Shown: positions 1 through 6,103, counted from the stretch's first letter. The stretch is 17,817 nucleotides of DNA from Caldiserica bacterium UBA646 (GCA_002299965.1 DBOM01000059.1:1575-19391); one strand, 5' to 3'. The notes: generated by a model from the sequence alone, not told the origin. Made by a program: numbers and translations.

Positions 1-51
1 GACAACCTTTCCAAATACATTGACGCGCTGCTTAGGGCACAGGGAAAGTGA
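1..51 (+). CDS. C-terminal end of an unknown protein (cut by window edge)
   Basis: Only 16 codons and a TGA stop are visible; the frame is open from the first base and reads DNLSKYIDALLRAQGK. The stop overlaps the GTG start of the next gene (GTGA), the usual sign of translational coupling, so this gene and the amidase are probably one operon. A holin or other lysis or envelope gene would be a natural partner for an amidase, but nothing in these residues shows that. Confidence 0.5.
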   Translation, partial: DNLSKYIDALLRAQGK

Positions 52-722
52 GAGGCATACGATACATCATACTACACCACTCGGCCACTGATTATCAGCT
101 GAATGATACAGATACTGACGGAAAACAAATCGGAAGAGTGATCTGCGAAAAAGCAAAGAAACTCTGGGAAGATAAATATCCGTCTTACCGTTGCGACTAC
201 CATTTTCTTATAGGTCATACGGGTAAAGTATTCAATGGACAGTTAGTTGAAAACTCTTCCTGGCACTGCACCAGTTACGAAGCAAACCTTATAAGCATCG
301 GTATATGCTTCCTAGGGAACTTCGAACACATTAAAATGCCTATTGAGCAGTTCAATGCGGGAGTAGAACTTATTAAAAGCTTAATGGAACAATACAATAT
401 CCCCCTTAAAAATATCCTGAGGCATAAAGATGTTGTTTCTGATATTACACATCATTCAAACTCAACTCTCTGTCCCGGTAAAAACTTCCCCTATATTGAA
501 CTGCTTGACGCTTTGAGAAATGGTGAACCATTTCCTGAAATAAATTCAGGACAAGCTTTTGACATCGGAGAAGATTACAAATACATAAAAGAAATAAAAT
601 ACTTAAAAGAAAAAGGGATCATCAAAGGAGATGGCAAAGGATACTTCAACCCAAAGGAAAACATAACAAGAGAAGAGGTTGCGCTTATTGCGTATAGGAT
701 AATGAAATTTTTGAATAAGTGA
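48..722 (+). CDS. N-acetylmuramoyl-L-alanine amidase with C-terminal SLH domain
   Basis: Predicted peptidoglycan hydrolase cleaving the MurNAc-L-Ala bond. Residues about 1-150 are an Amidase_2/PGRP fold: the N-terminal strand ends in HHS (H10/H11), YHFLIG lies at 51-56, WH at 72-73, RHKD at 125-128 and LCPG at 141-144. H10 or H11, H126 and C142 are the likely zinc ligands by analogy with T7 lysozyme-type amidases. Residues about 172-222 are one SLH repeat (FDIGEDYKYI, then GIIKGDGKGYF, then ITREEV), which would tether the enzyme to secondary cell-wall polymer or an S-layer. No signal peptide is seen, so export may depend on a holin-like route, or the amidase may be of phage origin. The GTG start overlaps the upstream stop by one base step and keeps the typical N-terminal strand. 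A truncated paralogue lies at 6104-6394. Confidence 0.88.
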   Translation: MRGIRYIILHHSATDYQLNDTDTDGKQIGRVICEKAKKLWEDKYPSYRCDYHFLIGHTGKVFNGQLVENSSWHCTSYEANLISIGICFLGNFEHIKMPIEQFNAGVELIKSLMEQYNIPLKNILRHKDVVSDITHHSNSTLCPGKNFPYIELLDALRNGEPFPEINSGQAFDIGEDYKYIKEIKYLKEKGIIKGDGKGYFNPKENITREEVALIAYRIMKFLNK

Positions 723-787
723 TTTATAATAATTGATAGAATTTAAATAAATAGCAGTAAGTGAAAAACCTTTTTAATTATTCGTTT

Positions 788-1030
788 TTACAAAAGTTTT
801 TGAGCAATTTTTCCTGATGAAGAAATAATTTTTTCACATATTTCGTTAATTTTACTCGATTCAGAGAGCAGTACTGCTGCTGTTCTTTTACGATTTGTTT
901 TGTCTTCTTCTTTAAAAAATGTTACAACCTGTTCACCAAACTCTTTCTTCTTATTTACCAACTCATTGTATTCCGTTTTTAATTCCGGGAAATAAAAATC
1001 TGTTAAAATACGTATAAGCGGAAAGGGCAA
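788..1030 (-). pseudogene. C-terminal half of a split membrane-anchored protein
   Basis: This frame encodes about 80 residues (PFPLIRILTDFYFPELKTEY, then a charged helical stretch ending GKIAQKLL). Its only start is a TTG in the loop of a perfect palindrome, with no Shine-Dalgarno sequence. It reads as the natural continuation of the 1042-1284 protein, whose frame stops just upstream with NGEIKYV. Removing about 17 bases at the palindrome would join the frames as NGEIKYV-PFPLIRIL. The joined protein would have an N-terminal membrane anchor and a helical cytoplasmic domain of about 150 residues, a form common among small uncharacterised anchored proteins. Function unknown. The split could also be an assembly artefact at the hairpin. 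Confidence 0.55.
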
Positions 1031-1055
1031 TACATTTCCGCTTATACGTATTTTA
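1004..1055. repeat. Perfect 21-bp palindrome, 10-nt loop
   Basis: Bases 1004-1024 are the exact reverse complement of 1035-1055, with loop GGGCAATACA. The arms lack a flanking T-run, and the hairpin lies exactly where the minus-strand frame is broken, so it does not look like a designed terminator. It may have grown from a shorter inverted repeat (ATACGTA/TACGTAT) by templated copying. Confidence 0.9.
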
Positions 1056-1284
1056 TTTCTCCATTAGTTACTGCATTTACTATTATTTTCATTGAGATGT
1101 CTCTGTATTCATCTTTTATTTTATATACTAATTTAGCAAGTTCTTCAATTTTTTCTCGCAGAATCTTCCTTTTCTCAAGTTCTCTGGTTTGCTTAAAAGT
1201 AAATTTCGTTGTAATAAGGCCAAGTAACCACCCTATTGCTATAAGTAAGACTGGAAGCAAAAAACTTTTTAGATTTTCTATCAT
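1042..1284 (-). CDS. Membrane-anchored N-terminal half of a split protein
   Basis: 80 residues from an ATG at 1284 with a strong Shine-Dalgarno sequence (GGGAGG, 7 nt upstream on the minus strand). Residues about 7-27 are one hydrophobic membrane segment (SFLLPVLLIAIGWLLGLITT). Residues about 30-66 are a charged, probably coiled helix (QTRELEKRKILREKIEELAK). The frame then stops inside the palindrome arm after NGEIKYV. Together with 788-1030 it was probably one gene of about 160 codons. The start signals are intact, so a truncated anchored peptide could still be made. No family recognised. Confidence 0.6.
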   Translation of the reverse strand: MIENLKSFLLPVLLIAIGWLLGLITTKFTFKQTRELEKRKILREKIEELAKLVYKIKDEYRDISMKIIVNAVTNGEIKYV

Positions 1285-1311
1285 TTCATTTCCTCCCTTC
1301 TTTTGTATTTT

Positions 1312-1480
1312 ATCATTCTACAAAATATTTCCAAATTATTTTGGGACATGCTAAGTTTTTATAAATTTACTTGACTATAAAAAATTGTAGGGTATAAAAT
1401 AGTAAGGTGATTTATGAAAATAAATAGAGAGGGGCGAAGGATAGAAAGTACAGAAGAAATGTGTATCCGAAATATTCGTA
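1312..1480 (+). repeat. Promoter-leader repeat, copy A
   Basis: Copy A of a dispersed element shared with 3182-3350 (B), 10053-10170 (C) and 15299-15405 (D). The order is: a block like TTCCAAATTATTTTGGGA, an A/T-rich UP-like tract, TTGACTATAAAAAATTG, TATAAAAT, an AAGG Shine-Dalgarno, then ATG. The region after the ATG is also related to B (RNA-sense match to about 1480) and to a fragment at 10980-11010. Copy A lies directly before the left boundary of integron cassette 1, so it would act as the cassette promoter. Confidence 0.8.
1371..1400 (+). promoter_or_regulatory. Sigma-70-type promoter (copy A)
   Basis: -35 TTGACT at 1371-1376, 16-nt spacer, -10 TATAAAAT at 1393-1400 (TAAAAT at 1395 would give 18 nt). 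Identical hexamers and spacing recur in three other places in the window, which makes it a credible promoter. It reads toward the leader ORF at 1414 and cassette 1. Confidence 0.75.
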
Positions 1481-1554
1481 TATACCGACAAATTAAAATG
1501 ATATCTGCAGTAAGGTGCAGATATAACCGAGTTATACGCCTGTGCCGTGCCTAA
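1414..1554 (+). CDS. Short leader ORF crossing the cassette junction
   Basis: 46 codons beginning MKINREGRRIES, with AAGG 6 nt before the ATG; the stop lies 16 nt before the ATG of the cassette 1 gene. The frame crosses the putative integron recombination point at 1531/1532, so its C-terminus comes from the cassette. Copies B and C of the repeat also carry leader starts (MEINR and MKIGR). A 2-nt indel relative to copy B moves the conserved RRNVYP-like segment out of this frame, so the peptide itself is probably not the selected product. It may serve to load ribosomes near the cassette gene, as described for ORF-11 in attI1 of class 1 integrons (analogy only). Confidence 0.35.
   Translation: MKINREGRRIESTEEMCIRNIRIYRQIKMISAVRCRYNRVIRLCRA
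1501..1537 (+). other. Left cassette junction (attI or degenerate attC candidate)
   Basis: GTTATAC at 1531-1537 matches the R' core of the attC site at 2993-2999, and cleavage after G would start cassette 1 at 1532. Just upstream is a hairpin (ATATCTGCA 1501-1509 with TGCAGATAT 1516-1524). No clear R'' partner (xxxxAAC) lies upstream, so this may be an attI-like site or a decayed attC. Bases 1531-1551 are the exact reverse complement of 2898-2918 at the far end of the cassette, as expected when a cassette-borne R' pairs with its own R'' in an unusually long stem. Confidence 0.5.
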
Positions 1555-1569
1555 AAATAAGGGGTACAT

Positions 1570-2547
1570 ATGGATAATATTATAAACACCGAACCAAAAA
1601 CTTCTAAGAAAAGAATTATCGGAGCTGCCTTCTTCGGGTTTATATTGGGTGGTTATATTGATAGTGCTTTTAGATTTACTATTCCCAACATATTGGCAAT
1701 GGTTCAAAAAACAGGTATTGAAACAGCCCAACTAAATTACGAATCCTCAATTATATTCAGTTTGGTTGTCCGCATTGCGATAGTCTTCTTTGCCGCAGCT
1801 ATAGCTGGATTTATAGCCAGAAGAAAAGGTATTTTAGCTGGTTTGTTAGCAAACTCCATTTATATACTCATATTTGCAGGTATTTTAATATTCGCAATTC
1901 TTGAAGGGACAGATGAATTAGTTGGAAATATTTCACTTCAACTTTATACATTTATTCAATTCTTATTCATATTCCTCGCCAGTATATTTGGTGGATTTCT
2001 TGGGGAAAAAATTTACTCCTCAGACAAAGATTTGGATTTGGGAAACGACAAGTTAACAATTTTTGGGGTTCGATGGCTACATTACTTTTGGATTTTGCCA
2101 TTTATTTTTTATCCTTTTCTTACATCAGTTATAATTATTATCTATGCGGGCATTCTCACTTTTCTTGCCGATTTCTATTTTGCTATTCATCCGTCGCTTT
2201 GGTTTAATATTGCGTGGTGGATTTATTTCTTTATTATTCCAATGGTGGTTTTTGGAGCTGCTTATATAATGTTTGGTGGATTTATTCGCTTTTATGAAAC
2301 AATGCAGTATAAACAATCTGGGTCAAGAGGATGGAAAAAATTTGGACAAGTTCTTTTATATGGTATTGGTGCCCCAATGTTGTCATATACCCTAGCTGCT
2401 TTTGGCGCAGATGTAACCCACAACATGCCTAGACCTGCTAGTGGGGATTGGAAAATTGGGTTGATTCTTATTTTAATCATCCCCACTATTGCTATTCTCA
2501 TTTCTATTTTTTCGTGGGCCAAAGAAAAGGTATTCCATCGATATTGA
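1570..2547 (+). CDS. Polytopic membrane protein of unknown function (cassette 1)
   Basis: 325 residues with about eight hydrophobic segments, roughly at 17-37, 60-84, 86-110, 124-146, 167-198, 208-236, 256-275 and 294-317. The short charged N-terminus (MDNIINTEPKTSKKRI) and the positive loop YKQSGSRGWKK near residue 250 suggest cytoplasmic faces. No transporter or enzyme motif is recognised. The ATG has AAGGGG 5-6 nt upstream. It is the first gene after the promoter-leader repeat and the left cassette junction, and is followed after 4 nt by the DUF6804-like gene; the pair ends at attC1, so both travel as one cassette. The two membrane proteins may work together, but no phenotype can be read from sequence. 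Confidence 0.75.
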   Translation: MDNIINTEPKTSKKRIIGAAFFGFILGGYIDSAFRFTIPNILAMVQKTGIETAQLNYESSIIFSLVVRIAIVFFAAAIAGFIARRKGILAGLLANSIYILIFAGILIFAILEGTDELVGNISLQLYTFIQFLFIFLASIFGGFLGEKIYSSDKDLDLGNDKLTIFGVRWLHYFWILPFIFYPFLTSVIIIIYAGILTFLADFYFAIHPSLWFNIAWWIYFFIIPMVVFGAAYIMFGGFIRFYETMQYKQSGSRGWKKFGQVLLYGIGAPMLSYTLAAFGADVTHNMPRPASGDWKIGLILILIIPTIAILISIFSWAKEKVFHRY

Positions 2548-2551
2548 TAAT

Positions 2552-2890
2552 ATGTTATCACAAAAAACGACTCATACTCGGAACAAAAATATAGCGATAG
2601 TTATCTCTATTGCCTTTCTCTTTTTAGCCATAATTGGAGGCGGGCCTTATGGATTCTTTACATTACTTCGGTTGGTCGTTTTTGGAACAACGGTTTATCT
2701 ATCTTGGTTAGCATATAGAAGTGAAAGACAAGTTTTGACTTGGGTTTTTGGTTTTATTGCACTTGTTTTTAATCCTTTAATCCCCCTGCACTTGGGCAGA
2801 GATTTATGGAGAGTTGTTGATTTGTTAGTTGCTGTCTTTTTAATTATTTCTATCTTCACTTTCAAATTATCAAAGGAAATTCAAGATTAA
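2552..2890 (+). CDS. DUF6804-like small membrane protein (cassette 1)
   Basis: 112 residues with about four hydrophobic segments (residues about 14-30, 38-54, 63-80 and 88-106). The pattern PYGFFTLLRLVVFGTTVYLS, followed by WVFGFIALVFNPLIPLHLGR and LWRVVDLLVAVFL, matches my recollection of the DUF6804 family of small integral membrane proteins, which often occur alone on mobile DNA. Function unknown. The ATG at 2552 is chosen because it gives a family-length N-terminus; the frame is open further upstream but would overlap the preceding gene by about 60 bases. No strong Shine-Dalgarno is present, so translation probably couples to the upstream gene, whose stop lies 4 nt before. The stop is 21 nt before the attC R'' box, a typical tight gene-attC spacing. 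Confidence 0.7.
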   Translation: MLSQKTTHTRNKNIAIVISIAFLFLAIIGGGPYGFFTLLRLVVFGTTVYLSWLAYRSERQVLTWVFGFIALVFNPLIPLHLGRDLWRVVDLLVAVFLIISIFTFKLSKEIQD

Positions 2891-2911
2891 ATAATATGGC
2901 ACGGCACAGGC

Positions 2912-2999
2912 GTATAACACAGCATAAAAGGTTCGTGCCAGAGGGCACTCACCCAAATTTTTGCTTCGCCAAACTTCTTTTATGCTGAAACCGTTATAC
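2912..2999 (+). other. attC-like integron recombination site 1
   Basis: Box order as in attC: R'' GTATAAC 2912-2918, 1 nt, L'' CAGCATAAAAG 2920-2930, a variable centre of 46 nt with a small inner hairpin (GTGCC/GGCAC), L' CTTTTATGCTG 2977-2987, a 5-nt spacer, R' GTTATAC 2993-2999. L'' and L' pair perfectly over 11 bp, R'' and R' over 7 bp, and the 1-nt versus 5-nt spacers give the expected unpaired asymmetry. It follows the stop of the second cassette gene. Bases 2898-2911 extend pairing to the start of cassette 1. The site lacks the obvious extrahelical base of many attC sites, which lowers certainty. Confidence 0.75.
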
Positions 3000-3069
3000 C
3001 TTTTTTATTATAAGCAGAGACTACAAAAAATTTTTCAGGAGAATTAACTTAAGAATTATTTTATCTTTT

Positions 3070-3121
3070 GGGTGGGAACCCTTCTCCCTTGTCAGCCGCT
3101 GTTTACAGTCTGCGAAGGAAT
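3070..3121 (+). repeat. 52-nt direct repeat, copy 1 (cassette 2)
   Basis: Matches 5750-5801 at about 44 of 52 positions with two single-base gaps; shared core CAGCCGCT, then TTACAGTCTGCG. The two copies lie near the two ends of cassette 2 and bracket its genes. It is more GC-rich than the surroundings. Nature unknown. Confidence 0.75.
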
Positions 3122-3130
3122 GACATTGAC

Positions 3131-3160
3131 AGGACCAGGTCTTGAAATATAAATTTTTAA
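3131..3160 (+). repeat. GGACCAGGTCTTGAAATATA-type repeat, copy 1
   Basis: About 30 nt closely matching 12811-12840 and 15164-15193. Here it is short and stops where the promoter-leader repeat begins (3182). I recall similar GGTCAGGTCTTGA strings near REP-associated Y1 transposases in other genomes, but no transposase is present in this window. Confidence 0.65.
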
Positions 3161-3181
3161 ACTTCTTTAGATCTGCTGTAC

Positions 3182-3350
3182 TATCTCCAAATTTATTTTG
3201 GGAGGGTACAGGATAAACTTTTTATAAATTTACTTGACTATAAAAAATTGCGGAGTATAAAATAGTAAGGTGTTTTATGGAAATAAATAGGGGGGCAAAG
3301 GATGAAAAGTGTCGAAGAGACGTATACTCATGGCGTTACGGATATAAACA
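3182..3350 (+). repeat. Promoter-leader repeat, copy B
   Basis: Best preserved copy. ATCTCCAAATTTATTTTGGG near 3183 is followed by an A/T tract, TTGACT at 3234-3239, TATAAAAT at 3256-3263, AAGG 6 nt before an ATG at 3277, and a leader related to copy A. It lies inside cassette 2, 70 nt upstream of the first gene, giving that gene its own promoter independent of array position. Confidence 0.8.
3234..3263 (+). promoter_or_regulatory. Sigma-70-type promoter (copy B) for the cassette 2 gene pair
   Basis: TTGACT 3234-3239, 16-nt spacer, TATAAAAT 3256-3263. Same hexamers and spacing as copies A, C and D. Transcription would pass through the leader ORF into 3420-5517. Confidence 0.75.
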
Positions 3351-3375
3351 AATTATACGATTTCTGAGATTTTAA
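3277..3375 (+). CDS. Short leader ORF (copy B)
   Basis: 32 codons beginning MEINRGAKDEKCRRDVYS, with AAGG placed as in copy A. The segment EKCRRDVYS recurs as RKYRRNVYP in copy A (other frame) and EECRRDVYP at 10980-11010. Many of the base differences fall at third codon positions, so this stretch was once coding. It is either a true leader peptide or the surviving 5' end of a duplicated gene. Confidence 0.35.
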   Translation: MEINRGAKDEKCRRDVYSWRYGYKQIIRFLRF

Positions 3376-3419
3376 AATGAAAAAGAAACAAAAGTTCTCC
3401 CTACTGGCAGGATAAAGCT

Positions 3420-4796
3420 ATGAAGAAACTTAACAAAATATATGAGAATTATTTTGATATTATTGATTCATACTTTGGAAGCATAAAACATTACTTGGGA
3501 GATAGTGAATATAGTCATATTGATTTAGGGATTAACATGGCAAATTATTCATTGGTTGCTGATCTTATGATAGATGCAATTGCCGACCTAGGTGAAGAAA
3601 TTATGAAATTTTGGTCTGAAAACACTAAGCCAATTTTAGATTCTATAAAGAAACAAGACTCCTTAAAGTGTGTTTTTTCTGGCGATATTACTCCAATATC
3701 GCTAGAAAATTTTGTTAAAAAAAGTTTACTATACATTGATACTGTTGTAATACCTGACCCAATACTTAATTTAACAATATTACAGAGTCAAATTACTTTA
3801 GATAGAAAGTTTTATCTTAATAAACTTATAAGGCATGTATTTAATGTGTGGAGACTCAAAGACTTGATATTGGTCAACACAGGAATAAAACCGCTTATAA
3901 TACTTCCTATCAATTTCCAAATAATTAACGACAAAGACAAAAATCAATTATTACTGAATGCTTATGAAAAATTTACTAATTACACAAATAGTATTTTTAT
4001 GCAGAAATTTACAAACAGAGAGGACTCTTTAATATTTCTAAAACAATTTAAAACAGCTTCAGAAATATTTGAGCGGATTAAACAATTTAATGTACTACCA
4101 AATACTTTTAAAAAAGGCAGTACTTTTGAAAACTTTTTAACAAATTTTAGTAACACAAAAAAGTATTTTCAACTTGGAAATGAATCTGTCGGACGGGATT
4201 TTGGAGAATACTTGTTATCTCAATTTATAAGAGTACAAGAACACAAGTTTTTCTGTGAGAAAGTTTCTGGAGAACCAATTTACGACTATGATTTACCATA
4301 CTTCTTTTTTAGTTACGAGATGGGAGGACTCGATATGGATGCATCCATTACCAATGCTCTTCAAAAGGAAAAATTCAATTGGATCACCAAAGTTCCATTG
4401 CCTGCCTTAAAAGTTTTTCGAGAAGAAAATAAATTAGAGTATATGAGGAGTATTTTGAGGAAAGGAATCACAGATCTTAAGACTAAAAAAGATGATGATT
4501 TATTAAAAACATCAGAGCAACTTGAGAAAAATTTGAAGGAAGCGTTTAAAGAACAAGAGAAGGAAATAGTCTCTTTAAAAAGAGAAGTAACAGTTATAAC
4601 AAAAAAAGAAATACCAATTGCGACCATAGGTTCTATTGTAGGATTCATTCCATATATAGGCAATTATATTTCACTACCATTTGCATTTAGATCTATCACA
4701 AATCTTCTTGACCAGCGCAAGGAATTAAAACAAAAAATCGACGATAAAAAGACTGATTTTATAAACCTATTAATTAAGTCTTACAAAGAGGAATAA
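3420..4796 (+). CDS. Uncharacterised 458-residue protein, first gene of cassette 2
   Basis: No family recognised. Residues about 1-360 look like a mostly helical soluble domain rich in K, N, F and I, with a conserved-looking stretch near 84-125 (SGDITPISLENF, then DTVVIPDPIL). Residues about 365-415 are strongly charged and probably coiled coil (TSEQLEKNLKEAFKEQEKEI). A short hydrophobic hairpin-like stretch follows at about 415-440 (IGSIVGFIPYIGNYISLPFA), then a basic tail. The C-terminus could insert into or touch a membrane. The ATG has AGGA about 8 nt upstream. The next gene starts 1 nt after the stop, so the two proteins are almost certainly co-made. Carriage on an integron cassette with its own promoter suggests a self-sufficient accessory trait such as phage defence or stress response; this is inference only. 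Confidence 0.75.
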   Translation: MKKLNKIYENYFDIIDSYFGSIKHYLGDSEYSHIDLGINMANYSLVADLMIDAIADLGEEIMKFWSENTKPILDSIKKQDSLKCVFSGDITPISLENFVKKSLLYIDTVVIPDPILNLTILQSQITLDRKFYLNKLIRHVFNVWRLKDLILVNTGIKPLIILPINFQIINDKDKNQLLLNAYEKFTNYTNSIFMQKFTNREDSLIFLKQFKTASEIFERIKQFNVLPNTFKKGSTFENFLTNFSNTKKYFQLGNESVGRDFGEYLLSQFIRVQEHKFFCEKVSGEPIYDYDLPYFFFSYEMGGLDMDASITNALQKEKFNWITKVPLPALKVFREENKLEYMRSILRKGITDLKTKKDDDLLKTSEQLEKNLKEAFKEQEKEIVSLKREVTVITKKEIPIATIGSIVGFIPYIGNYISLPFAFRSITNLLDQRKELKQKIDDKKTDFINLLIKSYKEE

Positions 4797-4797
4797 G

Positions 4798-5517
4798 ATG
4801 GAGTTTAACTATTTCAATGATGCAATGAAGATTTACTTAGACTATATTTCAAGGCAATTCAAGAAAAACCCAAACTACAAGCCTCACTCATTAATTAGAG
4901 CTTTTCTGAATGCTATGCAGGGAATAGAAACAGCGAAGGACGGTGAAAATGTATCGGGGATATCGTTTGAAGGCGAAGAAAATAATATTTATGAACCCTA
5001 TATGGTAATTTTGCAAAAAAAGAAAGACGGAATAGAAATCAAAGAAACTATAAATGTAAAAGTAAATAAGCAAATTCCAATAGATGTGATGATAATGATT
5101 TTCAGACTTCAAACCCAATTGGATAAAATAGACGAAGAAACTGTTAACTCACAACAGGTTGCTGATGCTCTAAATGCAGTGATTCCCGGTAATAAGTTTT
5201 ACTTCCTAGGTGATAAATGGAAAGAAGCTCGTGATAAATTTACAAAATTATTGAATGAAGGGAAAATTAATTTGCTACCAAATGACTCTAGGCTAGAGGA
5301 ATTTAAGCAAATAAACGACAATACGCCTTGGGAAAATTATTCAAGTAGACTTAGAGCGTTAATAGGACCTTGTTTGTTTAATGATTCTAATGTTAATGAA
5401 AGAATGGTAATAACTTCGCCTAAAGGTGTAATAATTGAAAAATACAAAGTTTTTGACACAGCTATAGAATTTTTGCTTGGAAAAATATCAAAATACTTTA
5501 AACCTTTCGAAAAGTAG
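4798..5517 (+). CDS. Uncharacterised 239-residue protein, second gene of cassette 2
   Basis: Soluble protein with no recognised family and no obvious catalytic motif. The N-terminus (MEFNYFNDAMKIYLDYISRQ) is helical. The middle holds a beta-like segment (YMVILQKKKDGIEIKETINV) and a helical part with WKEARDKFTKLLNEG. The last third contains NDNTPWENYSSRLRALIGP. The start lies 1 nt after the preceding stop, with AGAGGA inside the end of the first gene as Shine-Dalgarno. Both genes share the same base composition. About 330 nt separate the stop from attC2, longer than normal for a cassette, with repeats filling the gap. Likely partner of the 458-residue protein. Confidence 0.72.
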   Translation: MEFNYFNDAMKIYLDYISRQFKKNPNYKPHSLIRAFLNAMQGIETAKDGENVSGISFEGEENNIYEPYMVILQKKKDGIEIKETINVKVNKQIPIDVMIMIFRLQTQLDKIDEETVNSQQVADALNAVIPGNKFYFLGDKWKEARDKFTKLLNEGKINLLPNDSRLEEFKQINDNTPWENYSSRLRALIGPCLFNDSNVNERMVITSPKGVIIEKYKVFDTAIEFLLGKISKYFKPFEK

Positions 5518-5647
5518 TCTAATGAAGCAGTGGTACAAAATGAATATTAGACACTATTCAGTTAGTGCAATAACGTTGATTTCATACAATCTAACTAAAA
5601 TTGGAGTTTTGTGTCGCAAATTTAAACGGAAGCTGATAAATTTTGCT

Positions 5648-5707
5648 CGGCAGGCCCTCTAATTTAGCGCCTTCAAGGCAGGGAAGTCGCAGTCTGTCAG
5701 CCTGCCG
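5648..5707. repeat. Imperfect inverted repeat in cassette 2 3' region
   Basis: CGGCAGGC at 5648-5655 pairs with GCCTGCCG at 5700-5707, and a smaller hairpin (GCCTT/AAGGC) lies inside. It is more GC-rich than the flanks and lies between the second cassette gene and the second 52-nt repeat. It could be a terminator-like structure or a remnant of another mobile unit. Confidence 0.45.
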
Positions 5708-5749
5708 TTGTGAGAAAACAATCGCACTCCAAGCCATTAATAAAAGGAT

Positions 5750-5801
5750 GGGCGGGAACCTTCACTCTTGCCAGCCGCTTCTTACAGTCTGCGAAAGGAA
5801 T
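5750..5801 (+). repeat. 52-nt direct repeat, copy 2 (cassette 2)
   Basis: Second copy of the element at 3070-3121, same orientation, 51 nt before the attC2 R'' box. In both copies the sequence ends GCGAAGGAAT or GCGAAAGGAAT. Together the copies flank the promoter repeat and the two genes of cassette 2. Confidence 0.75.
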
Positions 5802-5851
5802 AGGTTCGTTATGAGTGAGCTGTCTGTGCTGTTTGGCTGGCTGGCAATTTC

Positions 5852-5934
5852 GCTTAACGATTTGCGGATAAAAGAAGCCACAACTTGTCGGGATTTTGGC
5901 AAAGCACAGCGTGGCCTTTTATCCGCTGTTAGGC
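5852..5934 (+). other. attC-like integron recombination site 2
   Basis: R'' GCTTAAC (5852-5858) fits RYYYAAC exactly, and R' GTTAGGC (5928-5934) fits GTTRRRY exactly; they pair with one G-T wobble. L'' is GCGGATAAAAG (5864-5874), two unpaired A bases (5875-5876), then GCCAC (5877-5881). L' is GTGGC (5911-5915) followed by CTTTTATCCGC (5916-5926). The 16-bp stem with two extrahelical bases and a 29-nt apical region is classic attC architecture. It shares the ATAAAAG/CTTTTAT stem core with attC1, suggesting the same integron family. Confidence 0.85.
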
Positions 5935-5954
5935 GATGGATTGTTCAATTTTTT

Positions 5955-6095
5955 TCAGATAATGGATAACAATATTATAGACGGAATTAAAACAATATAA
6001 AAACCGACTAGTTCCTTTAGCTCTAGTATATCAGCTGGGCCTTGAGGATTTCTATAAACCCTATTAAGTTGGTTTATTGAATAGTCGAGTGTCAC
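5955..6095 (-). pseudogene. Possible C-terminal remnant of a membrane protein
   Basis: On the minus strand an open frame reads about DYSINQLNRVYRNPQGPADI, then a hydrophobic tail (GFYIVLIPSIILLSII), and stops with TGA at 5955-5957, 20 nt from attC2. It has no credible start or ribosome site and is interrupted by the truncated amidase gene. The polar-then-hydrophobic layout looks protein-like, but the stretch is short and could be chance. Confidence 0.25.
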
Positions 6096-6103
6096 AAATA
6101 GCA

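Noticed and set aside
5843..5969. Open frame through attC2 (5643-5969)
   Set aside because: It covers repeats and the attC site, has low-complexity switching composition and no ribosome site; a chance frame in a GC-richer patch.
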